A stretch of DNA of 64,000 nt, from positions 3,782,001-3,846,000 of the forward strand of contig NC_135027.1 of the NCBI RefSeq assembly GCF_051020955.1. Reading direction: 5' to 3'. Below, one piece after another: positions 25,187 through 38,342 of this stretch. Position 1 is the stretch's first letter, and each line of letters begins with the position of its first letter. The notes beneath the pieces are model-generated. The model did no database searches. It was not told where the DNA came from and saw only the letters and a list, made by a program, of their open reading frames with translations. Source of the stretch: Megalopta genalis. Lineage: Eukaryota > Arthropoda > Insecta > Hymenoptera > Halictidae. Both the position numbers and the translations under genes were made by a program.

Positions 25187-28100
25187 CTGGTGAACCGGCG
25201 ACGATCCCCGTGAAACGATGTACGAAACCGTACAAATTCTTCCAATTTGCTTGGTTAATTGTCGAGGCGTAGATCACGCGGGACGAGGCGTCGCGGCGTC
25301 TTCTTGCGGCACACGAGGGACGCGGTGGCCGTATGAAGCGTGTGTCGTCGGGAACTCGCGCCAGGAACAGAGGCCCGGAGAGGAGAGCATCGACGAGAGA
25401 AGGGAAGAAGCGACACGGACCACCGGATGAGCTGAAATCGGAGGGACAATGCTGCGGACCCACACTAACATGTACACACACGCGCACGCACACACACATA
25501 CACAAGCAGCACACACCGGATCATGAACGAGTCGTAGAAAGAAGTTGTAGCATCGTTCGCACAGAAGACACGAGGAGACATAGAAGGGACGCTCTTACGC
25601 GCGGAGATCATGGAAAAGAGACACGTTCGGAGGTGGAAGGCACGGCGCGGGATCGGAGAGGAGGCACTGGTCGCGTTACTTCTATGGTAAGTTGATCTTG
25701 CCCGACATACCGCAGACACACTACGATCTTACGTACAATTTTACGTTGCATCGACGAGGTAATCGGTTCTCGGTAACGAAACTTCACGCATTCTGCGTAT
25801 CGCGATACACCGATTTCCTTCGGCTTGCTATTTCGTGACGGGAACGCTTTATCGCCGCGGTGCCGGGCACAATTTTCCTCCGCCGATGCCTCTACAAATA
25901 CCTGCACCAATACCCGCGCCAAGGCCTGCACCAATACCCGCGCCATTACCTGCACCTATTCCGTACCTTCCTGTCGCGCTGCTTTCTAGGATGGTAACCG
26001 ACGGCGTCGCGGCGACCAGTTAATTCGTCGTGCATGTTCGGCTTCACTTAACTTGTTTGCTCTGCGGGATCGGACAGGCTGCCTCTCGGTTCGTAGAAAG
26101 CTTTTGATGGCCGGACAATTTTCTGATGGGATTAGCCGGCTCGTACATAGAGCAACGCTATCCACGACGGTCTTTCACGTGGCCAAATAGGGACACGCTA
26201 GTTATTCCAGATATGTAGTCCGTACAACATTGATGTATGTGCACTTTCATCGTGATTGATCGATCGGCTAGGCGTTTATCAATAATCAGAATTGACTGTT
26301 GCCGGTACGAACGTTCGTTTCCGTCTATCGCTCGTCGATTCCATGGGTGTCCCCATGGGGGACCTCCATGGGCGTGGACGAAACGAGGCGTAAATGCCGC
26401 GGTACGTCCTTCACCTCGTTTTCGTTCGCGAAGGGTTGAGACTATTCGGCCGTACACTCGGCTATAGAATTTCAGCAAGACGCCGATTGCGAAACGCAGA
26501 AATTGGCCGTAAACGAAATTTAGATGCGAGATGCGATCCTTTTTACGTCGGCGGCGTCCTCGCCGCTTGTGGAACGAAGGACGAGAGACCCCAGAGGCCA
26601 AGTGTGACGAGAGAGAGCAACGGAGGTCGCAGGAGCCTCGAGGTTGCTAAATCGCGAGGCCTCGCGATTCCGGTCGCGTCGCGGTTTTGCTCTCGGCCGC
26701 TTTCAACGGCTAGAAAGCCAAAAATCGCGACGAAATTACAGGAGGAGCCGGGGCCGCGCGGCACTCTCGGATCGGTACCTTTTCTTGTTGCGAGCCTGCG
26801 TGCGCGCCCGGCCTGTACTTTCTCTCTATAAATAACAATCTGCCGTGGCACGACGATAACAGCCGCGACCGACGAGTCGCCTGACTCTAATCGCCTTAAC
26901 TAAAGGTTGTTACCACGCGTGACAAGATAAACTCATTCCTTCCCCTTTCGCCTGCGCTCCGTTCGTCGCGCGATCGTTCCTTGACCCGTTAACCAGGACC
27001 AGTTTCGCGATCGTCAATTGAATTCACCTATATCTACCCGTAGGTCTTCGCGTTCTATTACTCTATCGGCCGGTTACGGTCGCGACCGCGTTAATTACGC
27101 GGCACTTAGACCATCGGATAAGTGGCATCGTTGTCATCGTTTGTTTTCGATGCCGTCCGGCCGGACGTTTCGCCGAATTAGCTCGAGGCAGACACTCGGA
27201 TCGAGAGATTAATTTCGTTGTAGCGGGTTCCAGATATCGAGCATCGCGAGGGATGCTCGCCGAACGCTCGACTCTTTGATCTGAAGCCGATTCTTGCGGC
27301 GCTTTGGGATTTCGGTTCGACCAGGAAATGCTCGAGCAACTATGTGAGGCTACCTTCACGTTGTAAATTTGTACCGACGAGACGCCAGTCCCCGACGCGA
27401 CGGGTGCGAACGAACTTCTTTCAGGTCACGTGTATCCGATCGGAGACGCATTACCGTCGGGGAACTTTCCACTGTTCGCCAGCAATTTGACAAATTTATT
27501 GCCCCGACCACCGGCCCGGCCAACCAGCAATTTTCTGCTATCCGATTTCCGGAAGCTCGCCGCAGACCCTTTCACAGACTCTTTCCGTACGCGGAACACC
27601 GAAGAGCTGCTATATTGCTCCATTCGGATAACAAACACTTGTTTGCTCGTATCTATAACGACTTTTATTAGAATAAATGGCCGGTAAATTCCTCGTATTT
27701 TTGCAGTTTCAACGATCGCGAATTGAAAAATTTGTTGCGCGCCATTTCGACGCGTTCCGCGAACCTGGTGTTAATTGAAGATCGCGTACCGGAAATGGTA
27801 CGCGGGTCAGCACACGGCCGCACGGCCGTTCTCACAGGGACAGGGGCAATGATTTCCGAGCGGTTCGCGGGCCTTGATAGATCGCGAACGATTTCATGGT
27901 CAAAAGAATGAACGGGCACCCATCCTTGGCCGACTGCCAGATAGCTGACGAACGCGAACGCTTTCCCGGCACGTGTATTTGCACAAAGTAGACCGGGCAT
28001 TGAAAATACCACGCCGATTCATACGTAACCACGTGCGCCGCGGGGACCGGGAGAGCAGACTTTGTCTAAACAAAACACACCGGATCCCCGATCCCACTTG

Positions 28101-28718
28101 GCCGCGCGACCGCGAAAAGTCAAATAAAAGAAGAGCTTGCGAAACGACCCTGTCCGCACGCATTAACCCACTTCGCGATATTGTTAAATCGGCTTACGCG
28201 GTGGCGCCAGTGCTTGCACCTGTTCAAAAGCTGCAACAGGTGACGCGGAGGATTGCGTTGTGTCACCGTCGACTTTGATTAACTTCCACAGAGAGAGATC
28301 CCCACCGCCTTGTGATCTCCTTTTATTGTTCATTCGTTTTCCTCGCGTTCTATCTCGTATCTTTAACAACGTATTTTTAACTTCCAGATTTTTTATTTGC
28401 CCCCTCCTTCGTCTCGCTTATTTCTCGTTACGTTGGATCATCGTTCTCGCGATTACCGCTCTCTTTTATTTCCCCTTTAATTTCTTCTTTCATCTTTCTC
28501 ATTTCCATCCATATCTCATCCGGCGCGTCCTCATAATTCCACTCTCTTCATTTGGTTTACTTGTGCTTTCATACCCCGCGCCACTCCTCTTTCACCTTCG
28601 GCATCCTTATACGACTACTCCTTGTCCCTCTACTTCTGATTCAGGAATTTCTTTAGTTCCCTGTCCGTTTTCGATGGCATTCCTCTCATCCTTGTTCCTG
28701 TCTCTTTCGTTCCTACTA
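25187..28718. other. Intergenic or intronic DNA, no gene supported
   Basis: This probably includes introns of the minus-strand gene ending at 24866. Seen here: a (CA)n-rich stretch near 25466-25505; a short degenerate repeat at 25883-25962; and a long pyrimidine-rich tract at about 28300-28700 (plus-strand C/T runs such as tttatttcccctttaatttc). The remaining open frames have neither domains nor consistent splice sites. Confidence 0.5.
25883..25962. repeat. Short in-frame degenerate repeat (12-bp motif, Gly/Ala or Pro/Ala coding)
   Basis: Motifs ctgcaccaatacccgcgcca alternate several times. On the plus strand they read IPAPIPAPRPAPIPAP; on the minus strand they read GAGIGAGLGAGIGAG within an open stretch of about 60 codons. 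Both strands stay open because the repeat unit is a multiple of 3. No start or splice context favours either reading, so it is listed as a repeat rather than a gene. Confidence 0.45.
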
Positions 28719-29641
28719 TTAGGGTGTCCCATAAGTTCTTTCCGCGCCGCGCTATTAAATGAATCCAACTGGCTGTGTTTATATAAACACGCAGCTTACC
28801 TCTTGGCTGTTTAGGGTATCGGTTTCAGTCATCCCAGAGCTCTTTTAGAGTACGTTTCGTTGGTGACAAAGTTCCTTATAAAAATTTGTCTACGCCGTTC
28901 AATATGGATAGCTAAAAGAAGCATTTGCGGCATGTTATGCTTCATTGCTTTAAAAAAAGTGATAGAGCGAAGAACACTGCAAACGAGATTTTTATCGTTT
29001 ACGGTGATGGTTCTACGACTATTAGTACAGTCCGCGATTGGTTTAAGAGATTTAGAGCTGGCAATTATGATTTGAAAGATAAAAACCGCAGCGGCCGTCC
29101 AACAACGATGGATGCGGACCTTATCAAAGATATGCTCGCTGAAAATCCGCGATATAGTGTGCGCGAGATAGCGGATGCCACTAACATACCCAGGACAACG
29201 GTACATAAGCATTTAATCAAGATGGGATATGTGAATCGATTCGAAGTTCCACACCGTCAAATTTTCATCACGACAACGCAAAACCGCATGTTGCGTTGGT
29301 CGTAAGACAAAAATTATTGCAGTTTGATTGAGACGTTCTACCTCATCCTCTGTACTCCCCAGACATTACTGATTATTACTTGTTCTTCTCGTAAAAAAAT
29401 TCTCTCCGTGAGAAACGTTTTAAATTCGTAAGCGAAATAAAAACGCACCTTGATCAATAGTTTGCAAATAAGCCTCAACAATCTTGGAAAGACGGCATAA
29501 TGAGGCTTCCTGAAAGATGGGAGAAGGTAATAGAGCAGAACGGGGTTCATATATATAACTCGATAAATCAACTTTAAACAACAAATATCGTGTAATCATT
29601 TCGCATCAGAAAAAAAGGAAAGAACTTACGGGACACCCTAA
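28719..29641 (+). mobile_element. Internally deleted mariner-family DNA transposon
   Basis: The element is 923 bp. Its ends are inverted repeats of 25 bp with one mismatch (TTAGGGTGTCCCATAAGTTC at 28719; the complement of the other end reads TTAGGGTGTCCCGTAAGTTC), and it is flanked by TA on both sides (28717-28718 and 29642-29643), the mariner target duplication. Inside lies the N-terminal half of a mariner transposase and then a fragment of its C-terminus, but the central catalytic region is gone. It is a non-autonomous relic. Confidence 0.93.
28904..29573 (+). pseudogene. Broken mariner transposase
   Basis: ATG at 28904 is followed within a few codons by an in-frame TAA, then an open stretch of about 125 codons to 29305. 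That stretch has the paired helix-turn-helix DNA-binding region typical of mariner: RHVMLHCFKKSDRAKNTANE, then STVRDWFKRFRAGNYDLKDK, RSGRPTTMD and YSVREIADATNIPRTTVHKH. After about 29245 the reading jumps to C-terminal sequence (YSPD-like around 29350, and ASERWEKVIEQNGVHIYN near 29505-29560) in frames broken by stops. Two of the three catalytic aspartates of the D,D34D triad lie in the missing segment, so it cannot encode active enzyme. Confidence 0.9.
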
Positions 29642-29643
29642 TA

Positions 29644-32600
29644 CTTCTATTTCACGGATCCGAGACACCTTCGACTTTATATTCCGATTTATCAGCACGC
29701 ATCTCTAATGATGCCGCCTAGATACGGCGTTCATTTTGATCCGTCCGATTAAAAGGCTTTTCAGCCGCGTCTCAGTTTAAATTTATGGTCACACGCGGAT
29801 CGGGTTTAATTGGAGGATCGATGCGTCTTCGAGAAAAAGCGATCGGAATTCGCAGAAAGATTCATCGATCCTGGCTCGGCGGTTGCCGGCCCGCGATGCA
29901 TATAGGGTACGGCGATCGGTGTACAGTTTGTACCTACCGGTCGAGGCGTGGTTGTGAAAAGTGGCGTTGCAGGATCGTATATATCGCATCTCGCCGCGTT
30001 GCAGTCGTGACATACCACGCCTCGGGAACATTGTAAAAACTTTCAAGGCGTCTAGACGCGTAGGCTGACCGAGTAATCTCGGCACCCTGGGAGCCTGTAA
30101 CCCATTCTCAACCGATCCCCCCGCTGCCGCGCGTGCACGCGAAAGTTGCCGCGAAAAATTCGATTTCGAAATTTCATTCATCCCGGTCATTCAGCTCGTC
30201 GCCGCGGAATTTTAATTGGTCGTCTTCTAATCGGATTACGACAAATTGAGCTTATCGCCACGCTCATCTATTATTACATCGGGACGAGCCGCGATAACGA
30301 GAATTATTCGTCGCGATAAAATGGCACGGGTTCGCGTACCGAAATGGATCGTCTAATTGCGTCATTGATAATGCCGCGTCGAATTTCGCCTCCTCCGTAG
30401 AATAATAACACGCCGGGCAAAACTGAATGGCACGATTCGCGGAGAGCCGTTCCAGATTCTGGAAACACGTGCGTCTCTATTGACATAATGGCCGAAAGCA
30501 TAAAATTAGTTGCCGGGGCAGTGCCGTGAATAAGGGTCAAGGAGAGACGTTTCTGAGTGAGGTCAAACGGCGGCCATTAAACGCCGCGACGATTCGCGTC
30601 CTTCGCGCTGTTCGTAAGGTTACAGAAAAAAAAGAAAGAAAGAGAAAAGAACAATAAATTGCCGTATTCACGTGAGCCACAACGCGGACGTTGCCATGAA
30701 TAATCTCCACCGCGGTCAACAACACAGATGCAAAAAGAATTTAAACGTCTTTCTTTCTTTTGTTTCGAACTTCGCTCACGACAATGACCAACATTTATTT
30801 GCTCTCCAATTCTGCTCACTGATTCAATTCCCTTTCGTTTTCAGACAGCAACGCACGGAAAACCCGAATCCACGCAAATTAGCCGAGCGGCGTATCGACG
30901 CGCAGAGCGCATCATCGATCATCGGAGATGGTTCCCATCGAAGCTTCCTCTTTTCTGCTGACACGAAGACCGTCGTGCGACTTCTTTTCGAACGTCGCCT
31001 TCTTCCTCCTACTCTTCATCTTTCCTGGATCTTCGCTGCCAAAACCGAGGACGTCCCGTCAAGATAAGTTCTCCGGCATCGAGCTGACCAGATCTCGCTG
31101 ATCCGTTCTTCTTTCTCTGAAGAAACTCACCGTCCTTGCCGCCTTTCTTTCTCTAATTCAACTCACTCTCTGTCAATCTATCTGCTTTTTTTTCCTCGTC
31201 GTACGAACTTGTGCACGGATGTGGCTTGTGTTCTATTATTCTGTCTTTTTTTTTCTTTTTTTTTTAATGGGTTTCACTTGGGTAGGGTGGGTAAAGGATT
31301 GTCATTCGCTAGCACGTAATGCAGGTGAAAGGACCGCAGAATGATCGGCACACGCGGAAGCTTCATTCACACGAGAATGCAATGTCGTTGGCGCTAGATT
31401 TGCCCTTTTTTATACTAGTATGGCGGGCGCACACGAGATTATAGAAACGAATGAGCCAAATAGCTCGCCATAGAACGATGGGGGAGAGTTGTGCCAATGG
31501 TATCGAGCGAAGCTTCCGCGATCAACAATCGTTTTGCGACGATAACACGATGGAAATCAACCTGATGACATCGCAACGCGGAGGCGAGCGGTTTCGAGCG
31601 GAATCGGTCGCGATCGCTCGTTGTCCTGGGGGTCAACGATCAATGAGAGAACGGCGGGTGTATATTTTTTTACTTGATTGAACGCCGCCGTCCTTCGCGA
31701 CGGTGCGCAACAATGTTTCTCGCGAACCACGTCGCACTGCTGGACTGTCCGAGCTGTGGGATGCTTTGTTCCTTCTGCTCTTAAGTGGACTTTGCATTTT
31801 ATACTTCGGTAAATCTACTTAGATATATTAGGGGCATAGTGAGACAGTAGAGCGCAATTGAAAAGAGAGTTGCGAGAGGAGGTACCAGAGAATTAGCTAG
31901 GGAATCAACTTGAGCAATTACGTCGCTACACATTTGAAGATGGTTATTTCAGACTTGCACAGTCCACTAGTTTAAGAGTTGAACGACTCAACCGCAGGAC
32001 AGTGCCGGTAGAAGTGCATAAAAAATTCTAGAAAGGATTCGTTCGGTGTTGAGTAAGCGACGTTGAATATACGGGATGCCTGAAAAGCTGTCTGTCCACT
32101 TTCCGACACCACTCTTGAGCCAACCTGTACGCTTATTCGGAACGAATCTGTTTCACCGTGTGTGTATAAGAATGTATGTATATAAATGCGTGCGTTTGTT
32201 TGAAGGCGAAGGTGTGCGAGGTGCGTGCACGCAGTAACAAGACGCCTGACGACGACAACGAAATTCGATCCACTCTCTTTTGCTTTCTTCGCTATTGTTT
32301 CCGAGAAGAACCGCAACAAGCGAGCTACCGCTGTTATTATCGCATGACGGAATGCATGCTCGGCGCTGTATGTACGACATTGTACGACTGGATCGTACAA
32401 GAACGCCGGACCGCGGCTGCAAACGAACTTCTAATCGCGGCGAATGTTTCCAACGCGCTCAACTTCTTCGTGATCTATCGATCCATCATTCTTCGTTTAT
32501 CAGCTCGAGATCGCCTCTTGACTTGTATATCCTTTTCACTGTCTCGAGAGTGTATTACACGGTAGCAATGGGAAGAGAACTTTCCTCGAATTTAGCCGAG

Positions 32601-33868
32601 ATGTGAGTTTATCAAACTACAGTCAGATGCCAAGATTAACAAGTACTCTAGCGCCGGAGTCGAAATTACTTTGATAACAATTCATAACGGCGTAGTTCGA
32701 GCTCGAACTACATATTAAGAAAGCGTCCAAGAGGTTATCTTAAGCTGGAGAAGTAGAAATGAATTAGTCTTTTAGTTCTGAGTGAGAATTAATGTGAAAG
32801 TATATATATAGTTGGAAATATTTGGTGGGATTGAACATTTGTAATATTTGAGTCTCTTAGGCATGTAACACGCGCGTCTCCTGTGACTTTAGTCGCGTGG
32901 AACAAATGACACAGATACTCAGAGAACGAGATTTTCTTTACAGGGACGTTGCCCGGACCTGGAACATAGATCTGGAACGTAGATCACTAGGGAATGGCGT
33001 CGAGGTGAAAAATGTCGGACGCATTAGAGCCTCCCCCACAGAGCCAGGAGCAACGACTGACGACGATCCCTAGACACGATCCAGCTTAAGAAAACGGTTT
33101 CATTCGCTTTCGAAGATCACTGACCTTGTTGGAATTCGAGCCTGGACCCTCGACTGTTAGCCAAACAGGACTCCGACGGTTGTCGACAGTCATTTACAAA
33201 CACAGAGAATTATCCTCGCCCCAACTCGGCCTCATTCATGAATTCAAACCATCAATAGCGGTTTGTATTGTCCGCTTCTTAACCGGGTCTAGGGCCTTCC
33301 TAGGATCTCTGTCCCGTTAACGTCTCAGAAATTTATCTTATTAAATCTCCTGATTCACCCCAGCCGAGTGTGCTATTTTCTCGTCGTTGTATTCCAAAGT
33401 CGTATGACTCTCCAGGAGCCGTCTCCTGGACGTATTCTTGTACTCGTACTTAAGCCTCGTGATCCAGAGAAACACATTTATATCTTGCAAGCGGTATTCC
33501 GATATCGAGCTAGAAGCAACGGTTCCTTGAGAATTAGGCGACAATCGTAGCAAACGTATTGTGTTGAAGAACAGACAGCTTTCGACTCTCCTATGATATT
33601 GTTGTGCAGTGCTCCCTCCGGTTCAGAACTCCCCGACCATTTAGTACTTAATATACACGACTCGATACTCATGTTTATACATACGTATATCGTTGTCTCA
33701 CTCTCTTTCTCTCTTTTGTAAACAGATCTCTAGCAAACTAGCTGCCAGTGTATATCGAGTATGGTAAAAATGGTCTTCTTCAATTCTCAACACTGTTCTT
33801 TATTTTGTTTTTATGCCAATGACGCTCTCGACTTGTACTAATTATCTTCATCGCTGATCCGCAGCGAT

Positions 33869-33907
<39 letters not shown>

Positions 33908-36900
33908 CTCTCTCTGCTCCTTGAATGTCTGAGGTGTCGACTTTTCTCGACGATGCATCTTGCACTCGATCCATTCCAGACGCGTTTTAGCACGCGTAAT
34001 CGATTTCCAAATCAGTTAGATCCACGGAAGACTGTCTGGAACGATTGAATACTATGGAAACAGAACGAACGAAACGATTTCGATCCTCGACGGGTATTTA
34101 CACTGATTAGACTGTGGATCTGGTGCATTTGCGGTAGTTGTAAAAATTCAATTTTGTCATAATAAGATCGAAACGAAAATAAGACTTATATGTTCTAAAT
34201 AGCTTAAAGAAATTAAAAAATGCGTAAAGGTCCTCGGTCTAATGGTCGCATATCCGATCGTCCAATGATCCTTGAATCATCGGGCGAACGCCAGACAATT
34301 AAAACACGATCCTCCTGATAATCGCGTAGGAAACAATAGTATATTTCTCTGTGTGTGTGTGTGTGCATATGGGGTTTTGTTAAATGAACGGAGTGATATC
34401 TAGTTGAGGAAGAATATTTATCGAACGTAAGATTGAATTCGAGGACACCCAATATAGAACGAACGCGATATAATATATATATATATAAATGTACATATGT
34501 TAAAGCAGTAACAGACAAAGCGAAAAACGAGTTCGATGAATCAGTTCGTTGCTGGTTCGGAGCTATTCACCGGCAAGCTGCCACCTTTTCCTACAAACGT
34601 ATTAGTAAATGGTCGAGAACATAGTATTCTGCTGACATTAAAGAATGTGTACGTTATCCAGAATCATTGGAACACCCGTTGGATAAGAAAAGGTGGCAAA
34701 ACCGAAGTTTTCGACTGATATTAAGCCGCGTTACCACTCGAGCGACGTTGCCAAAGTGCCTCTCAATAAATCGAGTTGCCGAGAATCCTGTAAAGTGTAA
34801 AGAAAAATCGTCTTCGACCAGAATGTACATAGAAAAGAGTGATTTATTTGTCTAATCTAGAAGTGCCGATTTTATCCGTGTAATTTATATATTCTGGTTT
34901 ATTCAGAGGCATCGTAGTCATTTTTGAAAGAGTCGCCTCGCCAGCCTTTTTGCTCGGCGGGCAGTTGAATGTGTTCGTGCTCGGATAAGTTATTTATTTG
35001 CGGTCGATTGTGTCTAGTATGGTGCGTTTTAATTAATTGCGTTTGTATGAATCTGCGAGACGTCACTCGAATGTTCCTTGTATACTAATAATAATGGGAG
35101 GAGCTCCGCGAATGCTGGGCAGAGCCAATATAAAACCGTCTCAAGTGGGAACGTGGCTTAATTACCTGTTTCTATTAATCGCGCGGTTGATTCCCGATTT
35201 ATTCGACTCAGCTCCTGTAAACGAAACGACGCTGACTGTACAATCGGTGGAAGCGATGCAATGCGACCTATTAATCATCGATCGGTCGTTTACCCTCCGA
35301 TCGAGCGCGCTTCACAGTTCCTAGATCTCTTCCACTGGTCGTCGCGAGCTAATCAAAACGAGAATTAGGTGCGTCAGCGAGTGGAAGAAGCCCGGGTGTC
35401 CGTAATTTAGTTAAAAAGCACGAATTAGCTTTCCTATCGTCTCGATCAGTGTACTAACAAAACAGAGACACGCGCATTGCAACGACACAGCGAGACAGTG
35501 AATCTTGTGGATCCAAAATTATTTGGGTTTTGGTCAGCGAACGGTGTCATAACATGTTTAAAGGAGTGTCAATGATGCCAGTTTGTATTCGAAGCGGCCT
35601 AATTCTGAATCAGCTTCATTTTTGTACCATTTGTTAAAAGTACATTGAAATACTCAAGACGCAGGGGTTCTGGACAGTACCCTAATTGACACGGGCCCAG
35701 ACATTAGCGTTTAATGGTTCCGCTGGGTTCACCGCGATTCGCTGTATCGTTTACCCTTGGTTATACAATTTTTCTTCTTGAGAGCCGCAAGACTGATAAC
35801 TTAACGCAGGTACACGGACTGTATATAGTATCATTATAAGTTGTGGGATTGAGTTTCGTTAAAACTAGCGTTCGTTTGGTCATAGCTGCGGTCGCACGAC
35901 TGTTTCGACGAGCCCGTCGATTTAGAGAACGTTTATGTATTGTTTAATTAATTATGTATATGTTTACGTGTAGATAAACGTAAAGAAGCGACGGCCGTTG
36001 TGAAAATACTCGCGCGACCGCAGTCTGTAATAGGAACAGAATATGGGACACCGTGTCTTCCTCGCCTAGTAATTAATCGTTTTCGCTGGGTGATCGGTTT
36101 TACACGAAACTCTTCTCCTCCGCGGCAACTCCAGCGTTGAGTTTACTCGTGAAAAATATGTTTTTAGGCTTTGCAAGACCGTATCCCCCGCCCGTCTCCT
36201 TGTTTTATTTTATTTTATTTTATTTCTTAATCTCCTTGAACTCGTCAGAATTGATTCCCCCGTGAACAATGTTTTATAATTATTACAATATATTTTATCG
36301 GTAGTATTCTTAGGTAGAGAATGCTCTTTCTATTCCTAGCGCTCGATGTCCGACATTAGCCTAAGTGCCGCGTGTTTATATTGTTACTGTATATCATATT
36401 TTCTATCGATATCCATCGATTATCAATTGCTGTTATATTATAATTTTATTTCTCTTTCTCTTCTTCTCTCACTGTCCTATTCTCATAATTAATAATCGAT
36501 ACGACTGCGGGTATTCATTCTTGTACAAAAGCGGAACGCGTCTACATTTTTATCGGTTTAACGTAAGATGCTCATATACGTATACATACTCGGGTAATTA
36601 ATTTGTAAATATACAAACATGTTATGAACAGACTAATTAGCAATAAAATATTTTTAGGTGGGATGTGTTAATCACGCTGTGTATCATTTATTCATCCTTT
36701 GATCCGTTCGGTCAATCTAGCTACGGACTGCGGACACTTCGGCTGCCATAATTGTCTTCTTCAAAGTCAAATCTTTTAGGGATGGTTACGACAATTACGG
36801 CTTAAGTTCCTGATCCGTGCTCTTTAAATAGACAGAAGTCAAGCAAATTAAAGGAGAATAGAAATAATTAAAAACGAATTGATAAATTAAATGTTCGAGA

Positions 36901-36908
36901 ACGTGATC
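29644..36908. other. Intergenic DNA without supported genes
   Basis: CpG-rich up to about 36 kb, then more AT-rich. Contains a (TC)n microsatellite at 33873-33915, a (GT)n run near 34351-34363, an (AT)n run near 34472-34487 and a (TTTTA)n-type run near 36203-36225. Open frames of up to about 140 codons occur, but none shows a domain, consistent codon bias or splice-compatible neighbours. Confidence 0.5.
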
Positions 36909-37603
36909 ATTGAACACGGGTATCAAGCTAAAATTAAATGTAGAGATTTGCGGCCGTATCTTTTCAAAGGTCAAAGGCGAACACTATCAATTTCATGAAG
37001 ACGCTATTTTAACCAATGCGAATGCAATAACATTGACACCATTACAAATTGCAGGTTGCATTCGTCGCAAGAATAATTAATCGACGAAATTTCATAATAA
37101 TAAATCGAAATTCGTCTGAAAAATGTGTCCTCCGACAGTAAAGCCATCTCCGCGGCTGGTTACGCCGATGCCGATAGAGTTGCATATTCCAGGTGCTGAA
37201 TTCTTAAGTCATCTGATCGATGGCTATGAGTCAACCCGTCCAGTTGTACCATAATTTTGGTTTTCTATATAAAGGGTCGACTTTCGAACATCGGTATCAA
37301 GCTAAAATTAAATGTCCGGATTTGCAGTATTTGCAGTATTACACATTTGTCCAGTATCTTTTCACATGTCAAAGGCGAACGCTATCAATTTCATAAATGA
37401 GCTGTTCCAACCAGTGCGAATCCAGTAACATTGACACCGTTACAAATTATAGGTTACATTTGTCATAAGAATAATTAATCAACGAAATTGAAAATAAATC
37501 GAAAATAAACTGAAAAATGTATGTCCCCTGATAGTAAGACCACCCGCGTGTCAGGTTACGTCGATGCTGAGAGGGTTGCATTTCCGGGGCGCTGAACTTT
37601 AAA
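36909..37603. repeat. Diverged direct duplication of about 0.3 kb
   Basis: A segment starting ggtatcaagctaaaattaaa near 36918 recurs near 37294. The two copies (about 36909-37205 and 37286-37603) share blocks such as tcaaaggcgaacactatcaa / tcaaaggcgaacgctatcaa, aacattgacacc and aagaataattaatc, with many substitutions and small indels. No coding capacity or terminal inverted repeats were seen; it may be an old unclassified dispersed element present twice. Confidence 0.7.
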
Positions 37604-38342
37604 CAAGACTAATGGAAAATATGTACGTACGATCGTGATATGAATCATCTAATTATTCGTATAAGGAAATCGTTTATATACCGTATCAGCGATTATTTAA
37701 CTGAACGTTGCAAATTAGTTTTCCTTATTTATTCAAAGCAGACCTAGTTTATTCAGCAGTAAATCAATTAATTAAACAATGTGTAAATGATTAGAGACGG
37801 TTTATTTCCTCGATCTACTTCGAACGCAATAGTAATTTGTAAAATCGTTCAAAACATGATCCTGGACTAAAAGTGATAGTGTAATAGTACAATATAGAAC
37901 AACAATTTGACGAAATTTAATTTCAGTACGAATTCGAACTTCAGAAGACTTCTTTAGTATAGAAATGCCACACAAAAAGGTCCAAATTAATTGTGTTACA
38001 TTTTTCAGGTTGTTTAAACTGAACTACAATTACTTTACTTCATATCGGCACAAAAAACGAATTTCCAGCATGTAAAGCGTTTGCAAAAGTCTGTAAAGTG
38101 GTAGAATCAATCACTTGCGGGATTCTCGTTTTTGTGCCTAGACCAGTAAAACCTGTTCACCGAATGATACCATAAGGAATAGTGGGTTCTTCCCTGCATC
38201 CAAGTTTCCTCCTCCCACTCCAGACACAGATCCTCAAGAGCAGATGACGGTGGGGTATACAAAAGCTTCAAGTCAGAGAAGTCGCGAAGCAGTGTCATCG
38301 TGGTCAACTAAGATCGCAATTAGCGCGTCAGAATTCCCAAGA

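Noticed and set aside
24897..25514. 205-codon minus-strand open frame overlapping the orphan exon in another frame
   Set aside because: Its third codon positions are not biased and it includes translated (CA)n repeat; the shorter frame ending at 24866 has the coding signature.
35037..35324. 95-codon plus-strand open frame
   Set aside because: Starts MRLYESARRHSNV; no recognised domain, no codon bias and no splice-compatible neighbours.
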